A stretch of DNA of 64,000 bases, taken from the NCBI RefSeq assembly GCF_028682175.1, contig NZ_JANHKS010000001.1:280197-344196 (forward strand), given 5' to 3'. Source of the stretch: Pseudomonas putida (GTDB taxonomy: Bacteria > Pseudomonadota > Gammaproteobacteria > Pseudomonadales > Pseudomonadaceae). Both the position numbers and the translations under genes were made by a program. Positions within the stretch are counted from its first letter, which is position 1, and each line of letters starts with the position of its first letter. Of the stretch, positions 26,461-34,596 are shown in pieces. The notes beneath the pieces were generated by a model that was not told the DNA's origin, searched no databases, and worked only from the letters and a program-made list of their open reading frames with translations.

Positions 26461-26484
26461 CGGGCGACAGTGGCATGTCGCCCG
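26461..26484. promoter_or_regulatory. Palindrome upstream of AraC-family gene
   Basis: CGGGCGAC (26461-26468) is perfectly inverted as GTCGCCCG (26477-26484) with an 8-bp spacer. If the regulator starts at 26447 this lies 14 bp upstream and could be an autoregulatory or shared operator with the divergent MFS gene. Confidence 0.35.
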
Positions 26485-26598
26485 GTCATGGGGATGGCGT
26501 CAAGCAGATTTGTCACTTTCTCGACACTATCTGGCATTCGTAGCTTTTCAGACGTCATTAGCATTTCCCTCATTCATCACCTGCACGAGGGTTTGCAC

Positions 26599-27810
26599 AT
26601 GAGCAAGTCACCCGGTTCACCCGCCACCCGGCATACGTTGGCAGCGGTCATTGGCCTGCTGGTCCTGTCCATCGCCTTGCGCCCGGCCATCGTGTCCATC
26701 GGGCCGATCCTGTTGCTGATCCAGCAGCACTTCGACCTGAGCTTCACCCAGGCGGCACTGCTCACATCGATTCCTGACCTGTGCATGGCCGTGTTCGCGC
26801 TCATGGCGCCCGACCTGGCACGGCGCTTCGGTATCGACCGTTGCGTGGTGCTGGCGTTGGCCTTGCTCGGCTTGGCGACGGTATGTCGAGCATTGTCGCC
26901 GGGGCCATTTCTGCTGCTGGCCAGCACCTTTCTGGCGAGCGTCGGCATCGCCATTGCCGGGGCGCTGATCGGTGGCTGGATCAAGGCACACTTCCCTCAC
27001 CGTGCATCACTGTTCATGGGCATCTATGCGGCGGGGCTCAGCCTTGGCGCCACGCTGGCGGCAGTCTTCACCGCGCCGGTTGCGCAACTGGCGCAGGACT
27101 GGCGCGTAGGTGCCGGCATCTGGGCGGTTTTGTGCATCACCGCAATTATCAGCTGGCGGTGGATGGCCCGGCGCTTTGCCACGCGCACGGCGCCATCCAG
27201 ACCCGCAACGCAGCGCGCACGCCTGCCGTGGGGCAATCGCCAGGCGTGGCTGGTGGCGTTCAACTTCGGTGCCGGGCAGTTCGTGGTGTACGCACTGTTC
27301 GCCTGGCTGGCGCCTGCATCGTCCGAGACCGGGGTGACCTCGCTGCCGTCGGGTGTGTTGCTGGGGATGTTCACGGCGGTGTTTGCGATTGCCAGTGTGG
27401 GCGCAGGGTTGATTCCGGGCCAGGCTCACGACCGTCGGGCGCTGGTGGGCCTGTCGACACTGCTGGCAGCGCTGGGCATCGCCGGGATGGCCTTTGCGCC
27501 GAACTGGGCACCAGCGCTTTACGTGGTGCTCGCGGCCATTGGCCTGGGGATGGGCTTCACCGTGGCCATGACCCTGCCGCTGGACAACGCCACCACCCCC
27601 GAGCAGGCGGGGGCCTGGACGGTGTTCATGTTGTTCGTCGGCTACCTGATAGCGGCACTGGGCCCGATCTGCTTCGGGGTGTTGAGGGATGTCACTGGTG
27701 GGTATGGATTGGGGTATGAATTGTTGTTTGGGGTGCTGGTGGCGATGCTCGGCGTGACGCCGCTGCTCAGGCCCGAGCGGGAGGTGAAGCTGCAGGCTTC
27801 GGTGGCTTGA
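26599..27810 (+). CDS. CynX/NimT-family MFS transporter
   Basis: A 403-residue protein with about 12 hydrophobic segments. The N-terminal pattern VIGLLVLSIALRPAIVSIGP and LTSIPDLCMAVFALMAP is typical of the CynX/NimT (cyanate, 2-nitroimidazole) branch of MFS transporters. ATG at 26599 has CGAGG upstream; longer readings run into the divergent AraC gene. It is likely an exporter whose expression is controlled by that regulator. Substrate unknown. Confidence 0.88.
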   Translation: MSKSPGSPATRHTLAAVIGLLVLSIALRPAIVSIGPILLLIQQHFDLSFTQAALLTSIPDLCMAVFALMAPDLARRFGIDRCVVLALALLGLATVCRALSPGPFLLLASTFLASVGIAIAGALIGGWIKAHFPHRASLFMGIYAAGLSLGATLAAVFTAPVAQLAQDWRVGAGIWAVLCITAIISWRWMARRFATRTAPSRPATQRARLPWGNRQAWLVAFNFGAGQFVVYALFAWLAPASSETGVTSLPSGVLLGMFTAVFAIASVGAGLIPGQAHDRRALVGLSTLLAALGIAGMAFAPNWAPALYVVLAAIGLGMGFTVAMTLPLDNATTPEQAGAWTVFMLFVGYLIAALGPICFGVLRDVTGGYGLGYELLFGVLVAMLGVTPLLRPEREVKLQASVA

Positions 27811-27855
27811 GGCAACACGGCATGCCGGGGGGAGCGGTCTTGCCATACCCGGAAC

Positions 27856-27946
27856 CGTAGGAGCGCGCTTGCCCGCGAATGGCCGGTACATTCGATGGAA
27901 AAGTGTCGGATGCACCAACGCCATCGCGGGCAAGCGCGCTCCTACA
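27856..27946. repeat. REPIN of the GTAGGAGCGCGCTTGCCCGCG family
   Basis: Facing inverted copies of CGTAGGAGCGCGCTTGCCCG after the MFS gene, with a spacer of about 40 bp. Confidence 0.85.
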
Positions 27947-27964
27947 AGGTTGAGGTCATTCACG

Positions 27965-28033
27965 CGTAGCAGTCCGGCTTGCCAGCGGTGGCGATTTTGG
28001 GGGCGCCGACGCCGGCAAGCCGGACTGCTACGG
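27965..28033. repeat. REPIN of the GTAGCAGTCCGGCTTGCC family
   Basis: A second, different REPIN 19 bp after the first. Arms are CGTAGCAGTCCGGCTTGCCA and the inverted GGCAAGCCGGACTGCTACG. Confidence 0.85.
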
Positions 28034-28069
28034 GGCGGTGTCCAACCAAAGCTTTTGATCTTGATCCTC

Positions 28070-28420
28070 TTACGCGGTGGTGCAGGCGACACAGGGCGCG
28101 ACGTAAAGGCGCCAGGCCGAGCGCAGGCGTCGTGGAGGGGGATGAGCGGCAGGAAGCCGCGAAAGCCGTGCGGGCCAGGGACGGCCCATCACGGCGTGCC
28201 CCCGGAACGGCGCCGGAGTCGAGGGAAGTCCGACGAAGGAGGACCCCATCCAGGAGCAAATGGTTTGCCTACTTTCCCGAAAGAAAGTAGGTCGCCCGTA
28301 AGGGGCGAAACCCATAACCCCAACCACCGCGGAAACGGATATACACCCGACCTCAAAGTCCCCCAAGACGCAGAGCGTCAAACACTGCGTTACCACGCGG
28401 AGCGTGGGAACGATCAGGGC
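28070..28420. repeat. Composite structured intergenic repeat
   Basis: About 350 bp without a credible gene, built of successive hairpins. CCTACTTTC is inverted as GAAAGTAGG (28268-28291), CGCCC-GTAAG-GGGCG lies just after it, GACGC-AGA-GCGTC is near 28368, and CCACGC-GGA-GCGTGG lies near 28397. The TTTGCCTACTTT..AGTAGGTCGCCC and GCGGAGCGTGGGAACGATC segments have the look of dispersed Pseudomonas intergenic repeats. Open frames through it give repeat-derived peptides. It could be a mobile fragment or encode a structured RNA; neither is shown. Confidence 0.55.
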
Positions 28421-28459
28421 AAATGCAGGAGCGCGCTGCTGCGCCGCATCCCCACCTGA

Positions 28460-28475
28460 TTTGTATCGCTGTGTA
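28460..28475 (+). promoter_or_regulatory. Motif shared with the leader of the 518 gene
   Basis: TTTGTATCGCT-GTGTA, 160 bp before the small secreted protein at 28620, matches the motif at 346-363. Confidence 0.3.
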
Positions 28476-28619
28476 TCACTCCCCTCCCCCAATACGTTTC
28501 GTTGCTTTACCCGCTGTGCCACGACACATCCGGGATACGCAGTCGGCGTTAAATACATTCCATCGAGGCCACACACAGCGCCTCCCGGCAAACCCCATCA
28601 CAACCTTGAGGATACACAC

Positions 28620-28823
28620 ATGAACACCAAACTGACCGTCGCCGCCTGCCTGTTCGCCGCCCTGAACATCTGCACCTTCGCCGCCCGCGCCGAAGCCGCC
28701 ACCCAAGACACCACCACCTGCGGCCTGGTCACCAGCCACATCACCTACAAGGACAGCAGCGGCAAGACCCAGATGCTCGACTACCTCAAAGCCGTCGACA
28801 ACTGCCACAACCAGAACGGCTGA
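28620..28823 (+). CDS. Small secreted protein
   Basis: A 67-residue protein with a GAGG ribosome site. Residues 1-26 form a signal peptide (MNTKLTVAACLFAALNICTF, then cleavage around ARAEA). The mature part is about 40 residues with two cysteines (TTCGLV and DNCHNQ) that could form one disulfide, and a SHITYKDSSGKTQ core. I do not recognise the family. It shares a leader motif with the secreted protein gene at 518. It is convergent with the GntR gene, with a strong hairpin between. Confidence 0.7.
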   Translation: MNTKLTVAACLFAALNICTFAARAEAATQDTTTCGLVTSHITYKDSSGKTQMLDYLKAVDNCHNQNG

Positions 28824-28840
28824 ACCCGCCCCGAAACCCC

Positions 28841-28869
28841 GCGCCCGATCCGACCTTCGGAACGGGCGC
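28841..28869. terminator. Hairpin between convergent genes
   Basis: GCGCCCG-A-TCCGA-CCT-TCGGA-A-CGGGCGC gives a 12-pair stem with one A/A mismatch and a 3-base loop. It lies 18 bp after the small secreted protein stop and 8 bp from the GntR stop. It has no U-tract but is otherwise terminator-like. Confidence 0.5.
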
Positions 28870-28876
28870 AAAAGCC

Positions 28877-29584
28877 TCAGCCTCCTGCCAGCTCCCGCGC
28901 CACATGCAAACGGTGCAAGGTGATCTTGCGCACCTCCTGCTTGCTGATCTCGATATGACTTTTGAGCAACTGCTGCGCCAGCTCGATACGACGCTCAAGC
29001 AGTGCCTGAAGAATCTGCCCGTGCTCGATGTAAGTCGCCTCGATCCTTGGTGCCTGGGTGAAATCCAGACGCCGGATGATGCGGATCTTCTCGGTGATCT
29101 CCAGGTGCATGCGCGCCATTTCCGCATTGCCCGCCGCCTCCACCAGCGCACAGTGAAAGCGCTCGTCCAGCGCCGACACCTGAGCGGCATCCTGCAAGCG
29201 TTCGCTCTCTGGCACCTGCCAGGTCTCTCGCAGGATTGCGATCTGCGCGTTGCCCTCAAGATCCATCTGCCCCAGCCTTGCCAGCGCTGCCGTTTCCAGC
29301 ACGATGCGCACGTCATACAACTCTTCGAAGTACTTGAAATCGAACGCCCTCACCTGCCAGCCGCTGCGAAAATGCACCAACAGGTAGCCTTCGCGCTCGA
29401 GCCGGTACAGCGCCTGACGCACCGGCGTGCGACTGGCCTGCACACGCTCGGCCACCTCGCTCTCGCTGAAACGATCACCTGGCATCAGGCGAAACTCGAA
29501 GATGTCGTCCTTGAGCTGCCGATAGATCCCCTCGACCATGTTGTCCGGGCGATCCCTGGTTTTTTTCGATGGAGCGATTTGCAT
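28877..29584 (-). CDS. GntR-family regulator with FCD domain
   Basis: A 235-residue regulator. The GntR winged helix is IYRQLKDDIFEFRLMPGDRF and SESEVAERVQASRTPVRQAL (residues about 18-60), followed by a helical FCD ligand domain (YDVRIVLETAAL, ALDERFHCALVEAAGN with metal-site histidines). The start MQIAPSKKTRD was chosen because the upstream reading is REP sequence. It lies downstream of the allophanate hydrolase on the same strand and probably controls it. VanR/FCD-type regulators often bind TTGTATACAA-like sites; a similar site lies at 31574. Confidence 0.9.
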   Translation of the reverse strand: MQIAPSKKTRDRPDNMVEGIYRQLKDDIFEFRLMPGDRFSESEVAERVQASRTPVRQALYRLEREGYLLVHFRSGWQVRAFDFKYFEELYDVRIVLETAALARLGQMDLEGNAQIAILRETWQVPESERLQDAAQVSALDERFHCALVEAAGNAEMARMHLEITEKIRIIRRLDFTQAPRIEATYIEHGQILQALLERRIELAQQLLKSHIEISKQEVRKITLHRLHVARELAGG

Positions 29585-29632
29585 GCTTGTTCTCGAATGA
29601 TGAATTCCCTTACATGACCGGTCACCCCGATA

Positions 29633-29725
29633 CCGTAGCAGCACGGCTTGCCGGCGGGAGCGGTCGACCTGTCGCAGTTGCGTCGCCTGACACACCGCTC
29701 CCGCCGGCAAGCCGTGCTGCTACGG
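29633..29725. repeat. REPIN of the GTAGCAGCACGGCTTGCCGGC family
   Basis: Inverted copies of CCGTAGCAGCACGGCTTGCC between the allophanate hydrolase and GntR genes. Confidence 0.85.
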
Positions 29726-29743
29726 AGAGGGGATCAGGCCGGA

Positions 29744-31573
29744 TCAGGCTTTATTCAAACTCGCGATGTAAGCGCGCCAGCCGCCGAAGGCCGTGATGTC
29801 TTGCGCATCGGCGAGCGCCCAGGGCTCGCAGATGAAGCCCTTCACCGTGCGCCCGTCGATCAGAGTGAGATTGCCAATGCCCAACGGCGCGGGAATCTCG
29901 GCGACGAATTCACCGAAGCGCGCCAGCGGAATATCCCACAGCTCGACGATGATCGACTGCCCGCCCTGCGCCCTGGCCAGGCCCGGCTTGGGCGGCACGG
30001 TGCCCTGCAGTGCATAGAGGCGGTACTCGCGCTCGGTCAGGGTCTGTTCGACCAACACCGCATCACGGCCGGTGAGCTGAAAATTCAACGGCATGCCGGT
30101 CAGATGCGCGCCGACCACAGCCACACGCACGCTGCCTTTGGCCGCAGCGGCCACAGTCCTGCATGCCGGGAGCGCTCGCCCGGTGGCGCCCATCGTCAAG
30201 TTTTGCTGAGCCTGCCAGCGTTTGCCAAAGCTCGCCAGCGCCGTGTCGTGCCAGGCCGGGGCGATCAGGGTGATGCCGGCAGGCAGGCCATCGGCCCGCA
30301 GCCCGGCTGGCAAGGCAAGTGCCGAGAGGTCGGCCAGGTTAGTGAAGTTGGTGTAGAAGCCGAATTGCGAGTTGTACCGCACAGGCTCCTCGGCCATTTC
30401 AGCCAGGGTACGAATGGTCGCCGAGGTCGGCACCACCAGGGCATCGAAGCCCGCGAGTGCCTCATTGATCTGGCGGCTCAAGCTTGCGCGCAGGTACTCC
30501 GCCTTGTAGGCATCGCAGGCGCTGTACCCCAAGCCGTTTTCGACGATGCCGCGCACCACCGGGTTGATCGCATCCGGGTTGCTCGCAAGCACCGGCTCAA
30601 GCGCCACGGTACGTTCGGCCACCCACGGGCCAAAGTACAACTGCTCGGCCAGCGCCTTGAACGGCGCGAAGTCGATACGGCTGATCTCGGCGCCCATCTT
30701 GCTCAAGGTCAGCAGCGCCTGCTCATACACCGCCTGATTCTGCGTGTCGCCGAAAAACTCGAGGCTGTCCGGCACCGCGATCCTGAATCCCGCGCTGAAC
30801 GCCACCGGCGCACTGGCCGGGTTGTTGCGCGAATAGGCATCCTCGGCGTCATAGCCTTCGGCGATCCCGGCCACGCATTCGGCGTCCTCGACGGTCAGCG
30901 CGAACACCGAGATGCAGTCGACGCTGCGACACGCCGGCACAAGTCCGGTATTGGGCAAGCGGCCCTTGGTCGGCTTGAGCCCGACGATGTTGTTGAAGCC
31001 TGCCGGCACCCTGCCCGAGCCTGCCGTGTCGGTGCCCAGCGAGAACGCTACCAGCCCGCGAGCGACCACTGACGCGGAGCCTGAACTGGAGCCGCCACTG
31101 ACGTAATCCGGATGGAAACTGTTAGACACCGCGCCGTAGGGTGAGCGCGTGCCGACCAGTCCGGTGGCGAACTGGTCGAGGTTGGTCTTGCCCATGAGGA
31201 TGGCACCGGCTGCGCGCAGTCGGGAAACAACCGTGGCATCGCGGCTGGCGGTGTAGGCGAATTCGGGGCAGGCGGCGGTGGTTGGCCAGTCGGCGGCGTC
31301 GATATTGTCCTTGATCGCGAAGGGCACGCCGTACATTGGCAACTGCGCCAGATCGCCTTGCGCAACGTCCAGCCGCTGGGCCAGTTCAGCCAGTTGCGCC
31401 TCGAGTTGCGCGGGGCTGACCAGAGAAATCCAGGCGTTATCCTGCTCGGGATAAGCCGTTCGCAGACCCAGCAACACATCAGGCGTCAGCGCCCCCTTGC
31501 GATAAGCGTCGAGCCATTCGTTCACGGTCCAGCCGAACTGCGGGTGTTGGTCGTTTTGCATGGTGGATTCCAT
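29744..31573 (-). CDS. atzF: Allophanate hydrolase
   Basis: A 609-residue amidase-signature enzyme that splits allophanate into ammonia and CO2. The Ser-cisSer-Lys triad is visible: Lys88 in GVPFAIKDN, the serine of GGSSSGSA near 161, and nucleophile Ser185 in DTAGSGRVPA. From about residue 470 there is the extra allophanate-hydrolase C-domain (VAVVGAHLTGMPLNFQLTGR), so it is full length. ATG 31561 is an alternative start. Unlike most urea or triazine-ring pathways, no urea carboxylase or biuret hydrolase is beside it; the only partner is the GntR regulator downstream. Confidence 0.9.
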   Translation of the reverse strand: MESTMQNDQHPQFGWTVNEWLDAYRKGALTPDVLLGLRTAYPEQDNAWISLVSPAQLEAQLAELAQRLDVAQGDLAQLPMYGVPFAIKDNIDAADWPTTAACPEFAYTASRDATVVSRLRAAGAILMGKTNLDQFATGLVGTRSPYGAVSNSFHPDYVSGGSSSGSASVVARGLVAFSLGTDTAGSGRVPAGFNNIVGLKPTKGRLPNTGLVPACRSVDCISVFALTVEDAECVAGIAEGYDAEDAYSRNNPASAPVAFSAGFRIAVPDSLEFFGDTQNQAVYEQALLTLSKMGAEISRIDFAPFKALAEQLYFGPWVAERTVALEPVLASNPDAINPVVRGIVENGLGYSACDAYKAEYLRASLSRQINEALAGFDALVVPTSATIRTLAEMAEEPVRYNSQFGFYTNFTNLADLSALALPAGLRADGLPAGITLIAPAWHDTALASFGKRWQAQQNLTMGATGRALPACRTVAAAAKGSVRVAVVGAHLTGMPLNFQLTGRDAVLVEQTLTEREYRLYALQGTVPPKPGLARAQGGQSIIVELWDIPLARFGEFVAEIPAPLGIGNLTLIDGRTVKGFICEPWALADAQDITAFGGWRAYIASLNKA

Positions 31574-31585
31574 CTTGTATCCAAG
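31574..31585. promoter_or_regulatory. Possible GntR operator at the atzF start
   Basis: CTTGTATCCAAG is a near-palindrome that resembles the TTGTATACAA sites of FCD-type GntR regulators. It overlaps the ribosome site if translation starts at 31573, or lies 13 bp upstream if it starts at 31561. Confidence 0.3.
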
Positions 31586-31763
31586 TTTGAATCCTGCAAA
31601 AGCAAAAGCCGGGCCATTGGTTAGGAGGGCTGGTTTTCCGGGGCTCAGGTTAAAGTGGATACCCGCTGCAAGCGCGAAGATGCTCACTCATGAAGCGCAG
31701 GGTGGATTGTTTTGGTGCTGGTGCCGCGAGGCCGGGCTGCTGCGTGGCTGCCCTCAACGTGTC

Positions 31764-32609
31764 CTACCTGCTCAACCCCTTCACCACCTCCGGCGTCACA
31801 TAGTGCGGGCCGTCGAACAGGTACAGGGGATAGCCGCGATACGCTGCGATCTGTGGCTTGAGTTCATCGACCGTGGCCGGGCGAAAGCCGCCGCCGACTT
31901 GTGGGCGAAAGGCTTCGACGATGATCTTCACCCGGTGCTTGCCCAGCTTCTTGCGCAGGGCGTCGGCGTAGGTTCTGGCCACAGGCGCGGTGCGGGCATA
32001 CACACCGACGCCGTCCTGGAAGAACACGCCGATGTCGTCGGGCAGCCAGGTCTTGAGCCAGTCGGCGGTGGCCTCGGGGCCGATGTTGGCGCCGTCGTAG
32101 ACGCTGATCCACAGCGGCCTGGGCAAGCGGGCGAGTAGCGCGGGCAGCTCTTTGGCGCGGGTCCAGCTGGGGTCGACCTCGGCCGGGAAATACCAGCCGG
32201 TGACGTTCAGCGGCGTCTTGACCTTGGCCATGCGCTCGGACAGCGTGGCCAGCTCCTCGATGTTGTCCCGCGAGCGGTTTTCACTGAAAAAACCCGCCAG
32301 CCCGACGATCACATCCTGCGCCCAGGGCTCTTTGGCAATCCGCGCCCAGTCCGGCAACTTCGGCACCTCGGGCAGGCCGGAGCCGGCCACGAATGACTGG
32401 CCGTCCACCGCCGTCCACTGCACCAGCAATTCGTGGGCGCCAAGTGTGTCCCACTCGCCTTGAATGTCCACGGTGGCGTTGTCCGGCTGCCAGACGATGC
32501 CGGCGATGTCGGGGCGCATGCCCTGCCCCAACTCGTACAGCGCATCGATTGCCAACCCCAGCGCGCCGATCAACAGCGCGGCGAGGGAAGTCTTCAGCAG
32601 CCGTGACAT
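31764..32609 (-). CDS. YbcH-like exported protein of the NfrAB polysaccharide locus
   Basis: A 281-residue protein with one N-terminal membrane anchor or signal (LLKTSLAALLIGALGLAIDA). The rest reads as an alpha/beta barrel-like domain with GLAGFFSENRSRDNIEELAT, VTGWYFPAEVDPSW, LWISVYDGANIG and IIVEAFRPQVGGGFRPAT, a style seen in putative glycoside hydrolases. It is the last gene of the operon, 19 bp after nfrA. In E. coli, ybcH sits next to nfrA and nfrB and codes for an exported protein of similar size, so I call it YbcH-like from position and size. Sequence homology could not be tested here. A role in trimming or releasing the glycan is a guess. Confidence 0.75.
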   Translation of the reverse strand: MSRLLKTSLAALLIGALGLAIDALYELGQGMRPDIAGIVWQPDNATVDIQGEWDTLGAHELLVQWTAVDGQSFVAGSGLPEVPKLPDWARIAKEPWAQDVIVGLAGFFSENRSRDNIEELATLSERMAKVKTPLNVTGWYFPAEVDPSWTRAKELPALLARLPRPLWISVYDGANIGPEATADWLKTWLPDDIGVFFQDGVGVYARTAPVARTYADALRKKLGKHRVKIIVEAFRPQVGGGFRPATVDELKPQIAAYRGYPLYLFDGPHYVTPEVVKGLSR

Positions 32610-32628
32610 CACAGATCCGTCCAAGCCA

Positions 32629-34596
32629 TCACCACGAGTAGGTCATGCGGGCGAACACGCCCTGGGCGCTGTCGTCGCCGAAAATCTTCTCGCGGTACTG
32701 CACGGAGAAGTCGATGTAGGACTGCGGCGCCTTGTGTTTGGTTTCGCGGAACCAGTAGCGCACGCCGATCCCGACACCGGCGCCGCCGGCGCTGTCCGAG
32801 GACGTGTGGTTGCGCCCCAGGGCATCCACCTGACTGTGCATTTTCGAGTCGTAGTTGGCCGCCGCCACCACGTGGGGAAAAATCACCAGCCTTGGGCTGA
32901 TGCTGTCCAGGCGAATGCTGCGGCCCAGTTGCCACTCGCTGTTGAAGTAGTTGCGTTTGTCGCGCAGGTAGCGCCCGCCTTCGGCGTAGAGCTGCGAGGT
33001 CCACCAGCTCTTCTTGTCCACCCGCAGGTCGGTGCCGATGCTCGAACCGTAGCCCAGGCGCACCAGCCAGTCGCCACTGACGTTGCTGCCCGCCAACGGG
33101 AAGGTGCGCTCGAACGCGGCCATCACGTTGTATTCGGTAAATGGCTTGATGCGGATCCCGACCGCGCCCTGCAAGGCGTCCAGGCCTTTATCGTTGCCGC
33201 TTTCCTTGTTCCACAGGGTATCGGTGACGCGCCCGTACAACTCGACGAAACGTGCATTGCGATACCCTTCCGGGCGCCAGAACACCTCGGTGCTGTTCTG
33301 CAAACTGTCATTGCTGCTGCTCGGCGCGCCACTCAAACCGTTGCTGGTACTGGCGCCGCGGTAGGTCGTGGTGTTGGTCACGCCCCACACCCGGGACAGG
33401 TCCGAGACGGCGCGGCGGGTGTCGAACACCTGCTGATCAGGCATGTGCAAGTCACCGGTCTGCTGATAATCCAGCACACGTTTGAAATACGAGATGGCCT
33501 GCACGTCGTCCGGCGCGCGCATGGCGCTGTAGGCGGCGTCCTGTGTCTCTTTGGGAGTCAGCCCTGTGCTGCGATCGACACGCTTGAACTCCGCCAGCGC
33601 GCCTTTATCGTCGCCGGCCTGGCTGAGGAAATAGGCGATCTGCACTTCATCCCCCCGCTTGAGCTGGCCCCTGTCGCGGGCCTGCTGGATGCGCGCCAGG
33701 GCTTCCTTGGGCTGGCCGAGCGCCGCGTAGAGCGACGCCTGATCGCGCAACGGCAGCGTACCTACCGCCAGTGCCTGGCTGAAGTCCTGCTGGGCGCCGC
33801 TCTTGTCGCCCAGGCGCATGCGCATCTGGCCACGCTGAGCCAGCAGGGTCGCATCGTTGCCCTTGAGCGCAAGGGCCTCGGTGGCCGCCGAACGGGCCGC
33901 CGAGTATTGCTCCTGGGCGATCAAGGCGCTGACCAGCAGGCGGCGGTAAGCGATTTCCTGAGGGTACTGGCGCACCACGTCGCGGGCGTAGCTGACGGCA
34001 GCATCGTTGTCGCCACGGGCCAGGGACGCATAACCGGCGGCGGCGATGTTGACCGCCCTCTGCTCGTGAACCGCTTGCAGACGCCGGCTCAGTTGTGGCG
34101 ACTCACCCAGTACCGCAACGGCGTCGCTGATTGCCTGCTCCGCCTCATCCAGATGCTGCTGACGCTGCAGCGCCTCGATCAGCATCATGCGGTAATCGGG
34201 GTTCTTCGGTGCCTCGGCGATGGCCCTGCGGGCGTACTCCTCGGCGCGGTCGTAGTCGCCGTTGGCGTAGGCACGCAGGGAGCGGTCGCCATTCTGGAAA
34301 CCCTTCTTGTTGCCGGGATAGCGCTCGGGGTGGTCGCGACGATCCTTGTCGCGTTCTGCCAGCTGGATCAGCTTGCGCAAGCGGTCCACGTCGCTGCGCT
34401 GACGCAGGGCTTCCTCGGCCTTGGCAATCGCCAGGTCGTAGTCCTTGTCGTTGTAGGCGGCGTAGGCCTGGTTGGCGATCTCGTAGGCCGGGCCGGTCAG
34501 GGCCAGCGGCAGGATCTGCGGTTGCGTGGCCGAGTTGAACTGGGCCTGGCACAACGCAGGCAGGACGCTCAGGCTCAGAAAAATCGGAAGTCTCAT
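32629..34596 (-). CDS. nfrA: NfrA-like outer-membrane exopolysaccharide export protein
   Basis: A 655-residue protein. Residues 1-18 are a signal peptide (MRLPIFLSLSVLPALCQA). A long TPR-type helical repeat region follows (AYAAYNDKDYDLAIAKAEEA, ANGDYDRAEEYARRAIAEAP, LARGDNDAAVSYARDVVRQY), then from about residue 400 a beta-barrel domain ending in the aromatic ARMTYSW expected for outer-membrane insertion. NfrA in E. coli is the phage N4 adsorption protein and the presumed exporter of the NfrB-made glycan; it is larger, so this is a shorter relative. It overlaps nfrB by 4 bp. Confidence 0.85.
   Translation of the reverse strand: MRLPIFLSLSVLPALCQAQFNSATQPQILPLALTGPAYEIANQAYAAYNDKDYDLAIAKAEEALRQRSDVDRLRKLIQLAERDKDRRDHPERYPGNKKGFQNGDRSLRAYANGDYDRAEEYARRAIAEAPKNPDYRMMLIEALQRQQHLDEAEQAISDAVAVLGESPQLSRRLQAVHEQRAVNIAAAGYASLARGDNDAAVSYARDVVRQYPQEIAYRRLLVSALIAQEQYSAARSAATEALALKGNDATLLAQRGQMRMRLGDKSGAQQDFSQALAVGTLPLRDQASLYAALGQPKEALARIQQARDRGQLKRGDEVQIAYFLSQAGDDKGALAEFKRVDRSTGLTPKETQDAAYSAMRAPDDVQAISYFKRVLDYQQTGDLHMPDQQVFDTRRAVSDLSRVWGVTNTTTYRGASTSNGLSGAPSSSNDSLQNSTEVFWRPEGYRNARFVELYGRVTDTLWNKESGNDKGLDALQGAVGIRIKPFTEYNVMAAFERTFPLAGSNVSGDWLVRLGYGSSIGTDLRVDKKSWWTSQLYAEGGRYLRDKRNYFNSEWQLGRSIRLDSISPRLVIFPHVVAAANYDSKMHSQVDALGRNHTSSDSAGGAGVGIGVRYWFRETKHKAPQSYIDFSVQYREKIFGDDSAQGVFARMTYSW

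Noticed and set aside
28070..28591. A 173-codon minus-strand frame
   Set aside because: It reads through the composite intergenic repeat; the peptide is the kind produced from Pseudomonas repeats and overlaps the leader of the small secreted protein gene.
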